Assembly: GCA_938743325.2 (NCBI GenBank)
Contig: OW568876.1
Coordinates: forward strand, 310,001-374,000
Reading direction: 5' to 3'
DNA from: Pycnococcus provasolii
Lineage: Eukaryota; Chlorophyta; Pseudoscourfieldiophyceae; Pseudoscourfieldiales; Pycnococcaceae
Length of the DNA: 64,000 bases
Of this stretch, positions 54,191-63,259 are shown piece by piece. The translations under genes were made by a program, and so were the position numbers. Under the pieces are notes generated by a model that was not told the DNA's origin, searched no databases, and saw only the letters and a program-made list of their open reading frames with translations. Each line of letters begins with the position of its first letter. Position 1 is the first letter of the stretch.

Positions 54191-57100
54191 CTAAGCCGTA
54201 GCAGGAACGCACAGCTGGCATGCCGTGCAGCATGCGACGAGCTTCTCCTTGAAGTTCCGCCGCGCATCACGCATAGCAAGACGATTATTCACAGGCACAC
54301 TTGAAGCTCCCACGACAACCGCCTCGAGCGCCGCGCGCACCTGTGGAGCACCCTGTGCACGCGCATCGAACGCACGCACGCACGCCGTGAGCGTGTCTGG
54401 GTTCAGGCGACTGAGGTGCCAGACGGCGTCGCTCGCCTCCGCCGCGCCGCTCGCGGCACCAAGCTCGCCCGACAGCAGTGCACCGAGCACGCGCTCTAGG
54501 CTCAGCGCCAGGCGCGCACGCGTCACAGCAGCCTGTTGGCTGCCGGACACGTTCTGTGCGTGCATGCACTCCGAAAGCTTCGCCAATGCATCGAAGCAGC
54601 GCATGCGTGCCGTCACCTCGACGCGCTCGGGTGTGCAGGCACCTCGCTCCACCGCGTCGAGCAGCGCGTCGAGCTCAGGTGATCCAGCCATGCAAGACAG
54701 CGCGTGGGGGCACGCGATCAGCACTCCCGCCGTCGCGTCGAAAAACGACGACGTCAGCTTTGGCCACTTGCCCGGTGTCGCCAGCACCTGCGCCTTGACG
54801 TTCGCCGCCGCACCGTGACATTGGCTCAGCACGCAGCGCGCTAATGACGTGGGCACTACGCCAGACGGATCGGCGAGTGCTGCCGAGATTGTTCCGCACG
54901 TCGCAAGCAGGCGCAGGCATGCCTTGTATGCGCGATACCGTGCGTGCGCTTCCTCCTCAGCGTCAACGCCGCCGCCGGTTGTGCGATCGAGTGCCACGAG
55001 CTGACGCGCCGACGCGGTTGCGGCACCCTCCACGAGCGATGCCAGCATATTCGCGTACGCCACATCAGCAGCGCCAGTGTCCAACGCCGTTCCCACCGCG
55101 CGGAGGAGAGTGTCGATCGATGCGAGAGCCTCCGTGTGGCTGCCCCAGGCTGCGGGCGCACGGGCCACGAGAATGCCGTGCCAAGCAAGTGCCGCAGGCC
55201 ACGCATCCGTTGGCTTGCTCAGCTCTGCGATGGCAGCGGCGTCCATCTTTCCAACCTGCATCGCATCGCATATGCCTCGCACGCGAGCATAGTGCCGTGC
55301 GGCAATCTCCTCCGCCGCGCCGGCACCCGCCTGCGCCGCCGGGGCCGAGGTAGCGGTGGCCGCGGCTCGCGCAAACACGCCGAGGCTCTCAGCCACCACC
55401 ACTGTGGGTACCGCTGCGGCGAGGCCACTCGCGAGCAGACGCTGGTGCTTCGGCAGCAGCGCCTTGAACAGCTCGCCCGTCTCTCCCGCGGCGAACGCCA
55501 CCGCGACGCGGCGTAGCGCAGGCGATGCATGCGCAATGCGCGAGCGCGTCGGGCTGCCCATCGCGCACAAGCTCTTGAATAGCCGGGCCGCCTCAACGTG
55601 CAGCATCGCCTCTCCCGGCTGACCCCAGCTCTTCAGGCAGAGGTTTGTGCAAGCCTCGAACGCCGCGGTGGAAGCCGTCGTCTCGGCGACGAGCACACCA
55701 GCGGCTTGCGTCGCGGGTGTGATAACGTCATCTCGGGGGAGCAGGTAAACTTCTGCCCATCTTCGCAGACATCGGCACAGCACCTCGAGGCACTTCGGGC
55801 TCAGCTCCACGCCGCCACCGCTGGCTGCCGTTGCACCGCGAAGCAGGCTCGTGCCCGCAAGCCAGCTTGCACTGGATGCGTGTGCCGCCTCGCGCGTCGC
55901 CTCCGGCCAGTCGTCCGCTTCGATGCATACGAGCTCCGCAGGTGGGTCAATCTCGCCCTCGTCAGCTGCAATGTCGCACACCGCATTCCAGACAAAGCAA
56001 AGCGTTTCGAGTCGCTTCGCTCGAGACACCTCGTCGTCCGGGCCACCGCTTGTCGATGCCTGCGTCTCATCCGCGAGAGCGCGATCCGCCGCTGTCGCGA
56101 GGCTCGTGACGATCCTCGACACGGCGTCGACGCCCGCGCGACGCGCCAGAAGCGCGAGCGTGCGCGCGCTTTCCTCAGCTGCCGCAGCACCAGCCGCGAG
56201 CTGTTCGTCGTCATCTTCCTCCTCCATGCAGATGCGCTCCACCTCGGCAAGATGAGCCGCGACCAGACTTTCGTACGCACTCTGGCAAGCCTGCCGAGCT
56301 TCGGGGGGAGGTGCGCTTAGCCTCCCAGGTGCATGCCACAGGCGTCCGGCGTCCGCAGTCGAGTAGTGAAAGGCGCTCGTCAGCATGCCCGCCGCGGCGA
56401 CGGACCACGCGCTCTCGTCGGCATCCTCCCTCGCGCATCCGCAACGCGCGCAGAGCGCGACGAGCGCCGCGGCGGCGGCATGAAATCCCGGAAAAGCGCG
56501 CTCGCTGTTCATACCGCCGTGCACAGCAGCGGCGGCTCGACAAGCTCGTGCCGCGGTGGTGAGGCGAGCGCCCAGCGCATGAGCATGCTCCGGCGTGAGC
56601 GAGGACGTTTCCGTGGCCGTGGGGATGAGAAGCGGCAGTAGGAGGGCGATGAGCTGCATCATGGATGCATCGTCTTCGTTGACATCGCCGGCATCGTTCG
56701 GAGGTGCGCCTGCGACGAGCAGCACGGCGAGCTCCCGTGCTGCACGCGTGACAGGTGTGTCCGACGGATCGCGCAGCAGCGTGGGAAGCCATGTGAAGGA
56801 TGCCTGCGCGTTCGTGTAGAGCTCGTACGCACGTCGGCTGGAGAAGCGCGGGATCACGGTCGCCTGGTTGTCAGCATCGTCGTTCGCGTCGTCGTTCGCG
56901 TCGCCGTCGCCGCCGCGTTCGTCCCTCGTGTCGAACCAACCAAGGCACTTGGAGAGCGCCGTGATAATTTTTGCGGCAGCCTCGTTGCTGTCTGTCGCCG
57001 GAACGAACGTGTTGGCAAGGTGCACCAAAGGTGCAAAGATGCCACGGTAGAGCACGGATGTTTCCGGCGGCACTGACGCATCCTCAAAGGCTTGGCGACA

Positions 57101-57751
57101 AGCGACGTGGTGGTGACGCCACTGCTTTCCGCCGTCGGCGTCGAAGGCGTCGACGATGCACACCGCGGCGTCGGCATACGCCATCGCCTGCTGCGGCGTC
57201 GTGATATTCGCTGCGTCCAAGGCGGGAAGCATCGTCGCAAGAAGGCTGCGTCGGTCCTGCTGACTTTCGTCGAGCCACACAGACTTAACTGCCATGGCCC
57301 ACGCTCGTCTCACCGCGTGCACGGCAACAGCAGAGTTGTGCTGGTTTGCGTTGATGGGAAGCTGTGCGAGCTGCGTGACGATCGTCTTTCTGTCTGGCGT
57401 GCTGAGTCGAGGTGGGACATCCTGCGATCCGAACCCTTCACGCAGCAGTGCAGCACGTATGGTGGACGCCGCGTGGAAGTGTGCAAAGGCGTCGTCGGAC
57501 GTGGTAAGGATGGTCAAGCAGGCTGCGTACGGTAACGGTGCGTTGCGGAGGTTCACCAACGTCGCGTTGGCTTGTCGTAGCTGGTCTGCGTGGGTTATGG
57601 ATAGCGAGGGATTGGCGTGAACCTGCGCAAGGAACGCCGTTGACGCTAGCACCTGCGCCGCGGATGTGACACCACCACCAACGTCCTGTGGTATTTGCTG
57701 CTGCTGCTGCTGCTGTGGCGCGTGCAGGTGCGGCGGCGCCACCGACGCCAT
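54191..57751 (-). CDS. XPO4: Exportin-4-like nuclear transport receptor
   Basis: 1186 residues from ATG 57751, the expected size for exportins (about 1050-1200). It is nearly all alpha helix. The N-terminus shows an importin-beta-type RanGTP-binding layout: LRQANATLVNLRNAPLPYAAC, FAHFHAASTIRAALLREGF, then VHAVRRAWAMAVKSVWLDES. The next helices (CRQAFEDASVPPETSVLYRGIF) match the pattern I know from human XPO4 better than from XPO1, XPO7 or importin-13. XPO4 exports eIF5A and Smad3 and imports some Sox factors in animals. A separate in-frame upstream extension to 58213 overlaps the neighbouring gene and is rejected. Plastid or membrane signals are absent. Confidence 0.75.
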   Translation of the reverse strand: MASVAPPHLHAPQQQQQQQIPQDVGGGVTSAAQVLASTAFLAQVHANPSLSITHADQLRQANATLVNLRNAPLPYAACLTILTTSDDAFAHFHAASTIRAALLREGFGSQDVPPRLSTPDRKTIVTQLAQLPINANQHNSAVAVHAVRRAWAMAVKSVWLDESQQDRRSLLATMLPALDAANITTPQQAMAYADAAVCIVDAFDADGGKQWRHHHVACRQAFEDASVPPETSVLYRGIFAPLVHLANTFVPATDSNEAAAKIITALSKCLGWFDTRDERGGDGDANDDANDDADNQATVIPRFSSRRAYELYTNAQASFTWLPTLLRDPSDTPVTRAARELAVLLVAGAPPNDAGDVNEDDASMMQLIALLLPLLIPTATETSSLTPEHAHALGARLTTAARACRAAAAVHGGMNSERAFPGFHAAAAALVALCARCGCAREDADESAWSVAAAGMLTSAFHYSTADAGRLWHAPGRLSAPPPEARQACQSAYESLVAAHLAEVERICMEEEDDDEQLAAGAAAAEESARTLALLARRAGVDAVSRIVTSLATAADRALADETQASTSGGPDDEVSRAKRLETLCFVWNAVCDIAADEGEIDPPAELVCIEADDWPEATREAAHASSASWLAGTSLLRGATAASGGGVELSPKCLEVLCRCLRRWAEVYLLPRDDVITPATQAAGVLVAETTASTAAFEACTNLCLKSWGQPGEAMLHVEAARLFKSLCAMGSPTRSRIAHASPALRRVAVAFAAGETGELFKALLPKHQRLLASGLAAAVPTVVVAESLGVFARAAATATSAPAAQAGAGAAEEIAARHYARVRGICDAMQVGKMDAAAIAELSKPTDAWPAALAWHGILVARAPAAWGSHTEALASIDTLLRAVGTALDTGAADVAYANMLASLVEGAATASARQLVALDRTTGGGVDAEEEAHARYRAYKACLRLLATCGTISAALADPSGVVPTSLARCVLSQCHGAAANVKAQVLATPGKWPKLTSSFFDATAGVLIACPHALSCMAGSPELDALLDAVERGACTPERVEVTARMRCFDALAKLSECMHAQNVSGSQQAAVTRARLALSLERVLGALLSGELGAASGAAEASDAVWHLSRLNPDTLTACVRAFDARAQGAPQVRAALEAVVVGASSVPVNNRLAMRDARRNFKEKLVACCTACQLCVPATA

Positions 57752-57890
57752 CCTCCAATCCAAAGCTCGCCGGAATGAAGACCGAGTCACCTCCCGAGTC
57801 CCTCCCTCCTCCACCTGGACCCGGGTGGAGAGACAACAAAACAGTGCCGACTTTTTTTTGTCAGTTGTGGGGATCCCTCTCCGAACGTAA

Positions 57891-58463
57891 ATGCAGAGAG
57901 GGAAAAAGGAAGAAAAAATCCGGGCCCTCCTTTCTCGAATACTCAGAACTCGCGCGACGTCGCGCGTTGCGCACGGCGCGACAGCGCCGCTGGCGGCTGG
58001 GACCACCACTACCACCACCGCCTCTGCCACCACTGTGTTGCTTAAGGCCAACGCGCAGCTGCAGCAGCAACTGGACGAGGTGAGCCTCAAGAACGCGCAG
58101 CTCCAGCAGCAGGTCAGCAAGACGGAAACAGCTCTGGCCCGCAGCAATAAGGAATTGGCCATTTTCCACAACCTGCAGGAGGACGCCAGCGCGAGCTTCC
58201 CGGTCGCGTACAATAGGGTCCAGATCGTGGCGAATCAGCTGAAGGCAGTCCTCGAGTGGACGGATACCGCGGGTATCTTGCAGCTGGAGTTTCAGCGTCG
58301 CAAGACGCGAGCCCTGAAAGACTTGCGCCAGGACATCGTCGAGCGCCTCGGCAGCGCGGCGTATACGCTGGGCGACCTGAAAGACCAGCTCTGGATGTGG
58401 GCTGGGAGGACGCGCGTCGCCCAGACGAAGGCGGAGGCTACGCGTGTCGTGGTAATTGATTAA
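57891..58463 (+). CDS. Small coiled-coil protein, possibly part of a mobile unit
   Basis: 190 residues from ATG 57891, 139 bp from the exportin start (divergent). Residues 1-45 are Lys/Arg then Ala/Thr-rich; 50-95 form a coiled coil (LLKANAQLQQQLDEVSLKN); the rest is helical with QLKAVLEWTDTAGILQLEFQ and LKDQLWMWAGRTRV. It has no recognised family. The next ORF, a Cys-rich CXC-type peptide gene, starts 62 bp after its stop. Since CXC-type motifs are common in transposon-borne proteins, the two may belong to one inserted element. Confidence 0.5.
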   Translation: MQRGKKEEKIRALLSRILRTRATSRVAHGATAPLAAGTTTTTTASATTVLLKANAQLQQQLDEVSLKNAQLQQQVSKTETALARSNKELAIFHNLQEDASASFPVAYNRVQIVANQLKAVLEWTDTAGILQLEFQRRKTRALKDLRQDIVERLGSAAYTLGDLKDQLWMWAGRTRVAQTKAEATRVVVID

Positions 58464-58525
58464 AAAACTTTTCAGGACGGGAGTGAAGTGAAGGGCAAAA
58501 CGTCGTAACGTGGCACGAGTTGGCT

Positions 58526-58681
58526 ATGGCTGGTAGCAAGTTGGCGAAGGGATGTAAGTGTCGCGCTCGCGCAGGTGGCAAATGCAACACGGCAAGTTGC
58601 CCGTGCCGCAAGGCCGGACAACCATGCTCGGCGCTCTGCCACGCCACAAGCACATGTTGCAATTGGACGATGGGCGAATGA
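58526..58681 (+). CDS. 51-residue CXC-type Cys-rich protein
   Basis: Short ORF from ATG 58526 to TGA 58681. The sequence begins MAGSKLAKGCKCRARAGG, then SCPCRKAGQPCSALCH and CCN. The spacing GCKC...KC...SCPCRKAGQPCSxxCH...CCN is that of CXC/Tesmin-type zinc motifs, and the CRKAG-CS-xxC form recalls small Cys-rich motifs next to transposase or recombinase genes. A single CXC copy without other parts is too short for a normal Tesmin/TSO1 protein, so it may be a remnant or the last exon of the upstream ORF. Confidence 0.6.
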   Translation: MAGSKLAKGCKCRARAGGKCNTASCPCRKAGQPCSALCHATSTCCNWTMGE

Positions 58682-59203
58682 AAGAATGGGAGAAGAAGGT
58701 TGAATTGTTTTAATTGCGCCTCGTGCGCTTGCTAGTACGTGATGGTACTTGACGTTGCGCACCGGCTCCTGCTCCTGCCGCCGCCGCCGTAGCAGGACAA
58801 AAGAAAGGGCCCGGGGGACCTGCCCGGGGGCGGGGGGCCGGGGGCGGGGGGCCTCCCCGTCCCGGGGCCCCCTAGCAAAAAGACCCAAGACCCACACCAG
58901 GAAGGAGAAACCATTCCCGCGCACCAGCCAAAAACAAACCAAAATTCAAAGCCTCTCCCAAAGGGGTGGGATTTTTTGATTTTTTTCACTTTTGAACGGC
59001 ATCAATGAACGTAGGGCCTGTCGGCGGGTCCCGAGCGCGCCTCGGATGAGAAGGGGAAACCCGCCCGGGCCCACCCCCCCTCAAAAAGCGTTTTTGGATT
59101 TCCGCCCGCGGGTTGCTATTGATTTTGGGTTTGGGATTTTGGCGCGCGTGTCTTACAGTGTGTGTCTCTTGTCTCTTGTGTCTTGTGTCTTACAGTAAGA
59201 AGT
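58682..59203. other. GC-extreme gap with G-quadruplex potential
   Basis: 520 bp. The stretch at about 58807-58875 carries many runs of three to six G (GGGGGCGGGGGGCCGGGGGC) flanked by matching C runs, able to fold as a G-quadruplex or a strong hairpin. A GGGTTTGGGATTTTGG segment lies near 59125-59140. No gene or telomere array was seen. Confidence 0.55.
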
Positions 59204-60838
59204 ATGGTGTTGCGTCTTTCCGTGTCTGCGGCGGCATCCCTTTCAGGTCCTTCATCATCATCATCATCATCATCCCCATCCCCATCAGTTTCAAAATCCT
59301 CCGTCAAAAAAGGTGTACCTTTAACCCTGCCGCGTACCACCCTGAAAGAACGACGTATGGGCGGCGGTGGTGGTGCAAACAACAACGTCGGCGAACTCCG
59401 TGCCGATGCGCACGCGTCGGGAAATTTCCCCGGTTTGTTCTTTAAGGCGAGGAATGTTCAGCAAGCGTCAGCCTCGGCGATGCCGTTCACCGGAGGAGCC
59501 GCGGAGCCAAACACCGCGCTCGCCGCATTCGCTACCGAGGCGTACAAGTGGAGTGCGGTCGCTGTCGCCATGGCGTTCTTGGCCAAGGGAGCGCAGCTCG
59601 TGCTAGGAGCGAGGGGGGACGAACGCAGGCTGCGCGTGCCGCTCGCTGACGCAAGCACGTCCAAGACGTTCGGCGTCGCGGGATGGAAGCGAAACATGAC
59701 CGTCGCGAGCATCACCAGACAGCAGACGCACGACAGCAATAACGAAGTCGTCTACGCGCACACGCTGCTCGACGTCGGCGACGTCGTCGCCAACCTGCCG
59801 CCCGTGCCCACCAACTGCGGCGTCGTGCTCGAGCACGAACGACGTGGACGTGTGCCTCCACAAGTCATGCACCAAGCACGAGAGGCAGCTCGCTCGCCAA
59901 CATCCACCTCGCCTTCGAGCGACCCTGCAGAATCAACAGTCACAGCATCGTCGAAAAAGCAAGTTCGCCTTCCCCAACTCACCTCGGGTTCCTCGACCGC
60001 CAAGTCGCGGATTGCCGCAGAGTTCGAGGCGGAGGAACACGAGGCGATCAAGCGCGAGACGGAGGAGCAAGAGCGCGAGGCGGAGGAGCAAGAGCGTGAG
60101 GCGGCGCAGGCGGCGCAGCGCGAGGCGGAGGAGGCGGCGGAGAAGGCAGAATGCGAGGAGATGGAGCGTCTGGAGGCGGCGGAACGCCTGGCGGCGAAGG
60201 AACGCGAGAGGGTTGAGAGGGAGGCATCTGAGGCGAACAAGGATGTGCGCATCTCCGCGAACGAAATGGATGCTCTCGAGAAACGCATCCAGCAGCTCGA
60301 GGCGCGCAGGGTTGTGCGACGGGCGGCGTGGGCTGACGCGATGGCAGAACCTCTCATGTCGTCACCACCCAAACCAGCTCAGAACAACCAGGTGAAGCTG
60401 AAGCTGTCGCGGGAACTGGCTGGTCTCAAGGAGAAGGGTCAGCTTGCCACGGCTGCCATTCACGATCTCACCGCGAGGATTAAGGCGCTCGAGTCCGTCG
60501 ACGTCGACCCGCCCGCATCGGCACCCGACGTGACAGCTGGGCGCGGAGACGACATCAGCGCCCTGATGATGGCCGCTGCTCTGCAGCCGCAGGAGGCACC
60601 ACCGGCACCAAGTCTGCCCACGCTTCCGCCCAACGTCACGAACCTTGAGAAGGTCACCAAAGACATGCATGAGGCATCCGCACAGGCGGAGGCTGTGGCA
60701 CAGCGCGTGACCGCTACGGGCGCGGTTGCCGAGAAGCTCGAGGAGACAGCCGCGGAGGAGGCGCGAGCTATGGCGGAGCTCATGGCTCGCGTCGAGAAGA
60801 TCGAGGAGGTGGCAAGGCGTCGTCACAAGGGTCCCTGA
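59204..60838 (+). CDS. Probable plastid-targeted protein with TM segment and coiled coil
   Basis: 544 residues from ATG 59204. Ser-rich transit-type start (about 60 residues, with long Ser runs), one hydrophobic segment (AYKWSAVAVAMAFLAKGAQLVL, about 110-130), a conserved-looking part near 150-215 (KTFGVAGWKRNMTVASITR, then THDSNNEVVYAHTLLDVGDVV), then Glu/Ala-rich coiled coil (about 265-370) and shorter coils. The C-terminal about 100 residues contain further helices ending KIEEVARRRHKGP. Not recognised. Possible role: membrane-anchored structural protein of the plastid (inference). Confidence 0.6.
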   Translation: MVLRLSVSAAASLSGPSSSSSSSSPSPSVSKSSVKKGVPLTLPRTTLKERRMGGGGGANNNVGELRADAHASGNFPGLFFKARNVQQASASAMPFTGGAAEPNTALAAFATEAYKWSAVAVAMAFLAKGAQLVLGARGDERRLRVPLADASTSKTFGVAGWKRNMTVASITRQQTHDSNNEVVYAHTLLDVGDVVANLPPVPTNCGVVLEHERRGRVPPQVMHQAREAARSPTSTSPSSDPAESTVTASSKKQVRLPQLTSGSSTAKSRIAAEFEAEEHEAIKRETEEQEREAEEQEREAAQAAQREAEEAAEKAECEEMERLEAAERLAAKERERVEREASEANKDVRISANEMDALEKRIQQLEARRVVRRAAWADAMAEPLMSSPPKPAQNNQVKLKLSRELAGLKEKGQLATAAIHDLTARIKALESVDVDPPASAPDVTAGRGDDISALMMAAALQPQEAPPAPSLPTLPPNVTNLEKVTKDMHEASAQAEAVAQRVTATGAVAEKLEETAAEEARAMAELMARVEKIEEVARRRHKGP

Positions 60839-60869
60839 GTAAAAGAAAAACAAAGTTTTGTGACACGAC

Positions 60870-60888
60870 TAACCCTAACCCTAACCCA
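60870..60888 (+). promoter_or_regulatory. Telomere-type repeat array
   Basis: CTAACCCTAACCCTAACCC, ending 84 bp before the ATG at 60972. Confidence 0.65.
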
Positions 60889-60971
60889 GATCCTAAAATA
60901 TCCCAGGTCTGAGATCTGCGAAAGATACCACCTATTCCGTAGTGCTATCCGTAGTCACCACTCCCACAATA

Positions 60972-61871
60972 ATGGCGCGTTGCCCCCCTTGCCATGTCGC
61001 AACGCTTGCGCACGCATGCCGTAGTAGCGTGATAGCAAGCTGCTTGCCTCCGCGCGGGTGGTTCTCAAGGTTGAGGAGAAGAGAAACCTCACCCACCCGC
61101 CAATTCAAAGAGATGTTCTGTATAAAAGGCTCCGTGCGCCTAAGAAGAAGGAAGGAGGGCCCGCATACCATATTAACAACAGCTCAGTGTAGTCGCGGTA
61201 ATGGCGATAAAGAATGTGGTGATGCCTCAGACGCAGAGGAGGAGAATACGCACGTCGAAGACTCTGGCGTGCATACTGACAGTGACGACGTTCTCGGTCT
61301 TAGAAACGCCTTCAATGCGATGCTCGACCGTGTCGAGTACAGAGAAGTGAGGCTGGACGTGACGACGCTTTGCACATTTTCCCTCGTGCGCTACACTTTT
61401 GGGTTTTATGCGAGCGGCATTGGAAATCTCTTAACAAGACGCCGTCAGCTTGCGGGTTCGACAGACGACGCCCCTCGCCTGCCCGACGGCACGAGCGATG
61501 CGCCCTTGACTGTGGACCTTGGTTTCGACTTGAGCGACATCGTTGACCTCGCGCGCCTCGCGGCAAGTGCAAGCAGCCTGTGCCTCGTCTGGATCCTGTT
61601 TGGCACGCTGTTTTCGCAGTTTACGAGCGTCGTAAGTCTCTACGACTCTGCCTCCGCCTCTGAAGATGACGAGAAGCTTCTCGCGCGATTCATGCAGCCC
61701 ACCTACCAAACCGTCGCCTTCGCAGGACCGGCTTGGCAGGCACTCGAACAGGGCGTTATTTACGCCAGCGTCGTCGAGACGCCGAGTGCCATCTCGGCGT
61801 GCGGAGCGATCATAGCGCTCGGCGCAAGCATGGTTGCATACCGGCGATTCTGCTACGACTCGCCCACCTGA
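60972..61871 (+). CDS. Probable plastid-targeted membrane protein, unknown
   Basis: 299 residues from ATG 60972. The first 60 residues are Arg/Ser/Ala/Cys-rich, transit-like. After an acidic linker come FNAMLDRVEYREVRLDVTT, FSLVRYTFGFYASGIGNLL, and three hydrophobic segments: SASSLCLVWILFGTLFSQFT, QTVAFAGPAWQALEQG, and the C-terminal ISACGAIIALGASMVAYRR. I do not recognise the family. It is convergent with the KH gene, with only 40 bp between the stops. A longer start ten codons upstream is possible. Confidence 0.6.
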   Translation: MARCPPCHVATLAHACRSSVIASCLPPRGWFSRLRRRETSPTRQFKEMFCIKGSVRLRRRKEGPHTILTTAQCSRGNGDKECGDASDAEEENTHVEDSGVHTDSDDVLGLRNAFNAMLDRVEYREVRLDVTTLCTFSLVRYTFGFYASGIGNLLTRRRQLAGSTDDAPRLPDGTSDAPLTVDLGFDLSDIVDLARLAASASSLCLVWILFGTLFSQFTSVVSLYDSASASEDDEKLLARFMQPTYQTVAFAGPAWQALEQGVIYASVVETPSAISACGAIIALGASMVAYRRFCYDSPT

Positions 61872-61911
61872 AGGAGGGCTTGCGAACAGGTGTAACGTTA
61901 CATTAATTTTT

Positions 61912-62724
61912 CTACATGACGCAGATGACGAGCTCCGACGCGAGGTAAGCGGCACGTTGCAGCGTCTCCTCCCTCGTCGCGTCTTCGTCGGAGCCATTGC
62001 CAATCCAGTCAACGCGTATGTGCAGTGGCTCGTCCTCTGCCACGCCCGTCCCGCGGCCGCGCACGCTCGCCGTGACACCCGGGCACGCGGCTGCAAAGTA
62101 GTCCAAGTTGGCACCACCTGGTCCACGTATCCTGTCCGCCGCCTCCACTCCCCCTCCCTGTGTCGTGTAGGCGAGCGCGCAGTCGGTGCCGCGCACGACG
62201 CGCACGCTCGGTGGTTCGTGAGGGTGGGAGCGTGGTGCTCGCGCGTCACTAGCTCCTCCCGCGTTCAGGTCGTTTGGTCCCATGAGTTCGCTCACCGCAC
62301 TCACCGCGGCGTCCACCGCAGCTTGCTTGTCTGCCCACGGCACGGCGGGCGCCGCCGTGATGTAGAGGTGCATGGGCCGCTGTTTCGCTGTTTCTTTGCT
62401 TTGTCTTTGATTCTGCGTCGAGACATCGGTGACGTGCATGCCTCGCGTGACAATGACTGTTTGCGTTCGCTTCTCGAGTTCGTCTTGGAAGGCGCGACGC
62501 GTGAGCTGCTGTCTAACGATGGGTGCGAGGTGGTTAATGGAAACCATAGCGACAGGTTCCGTGCTCTTTGAGGAGGACGGAAGTCCATGGGTCCCCGAAC
62601 GATGCTGCAAGTCTTCTCTTGAGGCATATTGGTACGATGAGGAGTTGGTGTGGGCACTGGCACTGGCACTGGCACTGGCACTGGCATGGGTGGCAGCATT
62701 GGTGGCGCCGATGCCGAGCGGCAT
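61912..62724 (-). CDS. KH-domain RNA-binding protein (KHDC4/BLOM7/RIK-like)
   Basis: 270 residues. The N-terminus has a Ser/Ala repeat from a CACTGGCA microsatellite. Residues about 61-148 match the N-terminal KH-like block of KHDC4 proteins: VSINHLAPIVRQQLTRRAFQ (compare the NRxLLTKGxTQ segment), VIVTRGMHVTD and the strand RPMHLYITAA. Residues about 175-270 are the second KH domain, with the GXXG loop in GPGGANLDYF and SVRGRGTGVA, ending LHIRVDW. Animal KHDC4/BLOM7 acts in pre-mRNA splicing; the plant relative RIK interacts with RS2/AS1. The protein is shorter than the animal one because the Pro/Gln-rich tail is missing. Confidence 0.82.
   Translation of the reverse strand: MPLGIGATNAATHASASASASASAHTNSSSYQYASREDLQHRSGTHGLPSSSKSTEPVAMVSINHLAPIVRQQLTRRAFQDELEKRTQTVIVTRGMHVTDVSTQNQRQSKETAKQRPMHLYITAAPAVPWADKQAAVDAAVSAVSELMGPNDLNAGGASDARAPRSHPHEPPSVRVVRGTDCALAYTTQGGGVEAADRIRGPGGANLDYFAAACPGVTASVRGRGTGVAEDEPLHIRVDWIGNGSDEDATREETLQRAAYLASELVICVM
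62653..62687. repeat. CACTGG hexamer repeat in KH gene
   Basis: About six copies of GGCACT/ACTGGC encode the ASASASASASA run in the KH protein N-terminus. Confidence 0.8.
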
Positions 62725-63259
62725 GGCCTTCTCTTCGAAGAATCGAGAATGAAGAGAAGAAGAATGGTGATGAAGAAAGGGGAAGGGATTAGGGTTAGGG
62801 TTAGGGTTAGGGTTAGGGTTAGAGGAGAGTGGTTAGTTCGGGGTTTTCGGTTCGGGGTGGTTAGTCTAGAACTATGAAATCTAAAAAGGATCTGCATTTC
62901 CGCAGGTGCAGGGGGCCGGAATTTACCGTAGAAGGGGCCGTACATAGAACGGTAGACCAGAACCAGAAATATCGTAGGTAGAAGAGTTTCTTTCTGGAAG
63001 AAAAAGTAATGACGTGCATGACGTCATGTGCTGACTGTGCAAACTCACTCAGAAGATAGGTACCTATAGGGTCCATAGAATCGCTCTTAAAGTTTACCTT
63101 AGGCTAGGATAGCACCAGTCACCTGGACCACAGGACCAGTTCACCCGGTATAAAATACCACTACAAAGCAGAGCAGGGAGGGACAAGGAAAGTTTGTGTG
63201 CGCCTGCTTCGTCCGTCCCCCCCCCCTCCGGCCCTCCCCCCGGAAAACACCTCCGAGCC
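62725..63259. promoter_or_regulatory. Divergent promoter gap
   Basis: 535 bp between the KH gene and the partial gene at the right end. Holds the longest telomere-type array (62788-62822), GTAGAA/ACGTCA elements (63010-63030) and C-rich runs near 63215-63240. Confidence 0.55.
62788..62822 (+). promoter_or_regulatory. Telomere-type repeat array (about 5-6 units)
   Basis: ATTAGGG followed by four or five further TTAGGG units, 64 bp upstream of the KH gene ATG (62724). In that gene's sense it is CCCTAA. Confidence 0.7.

Noticed and set aside
57752-58213. 154-codon N-terminal extension of exportin-4
   Set aside because: It would overlap the divergent coiled-coil ORF, is Ser/Val/Arg-rich, and family alignment begins just after ATG 57751.
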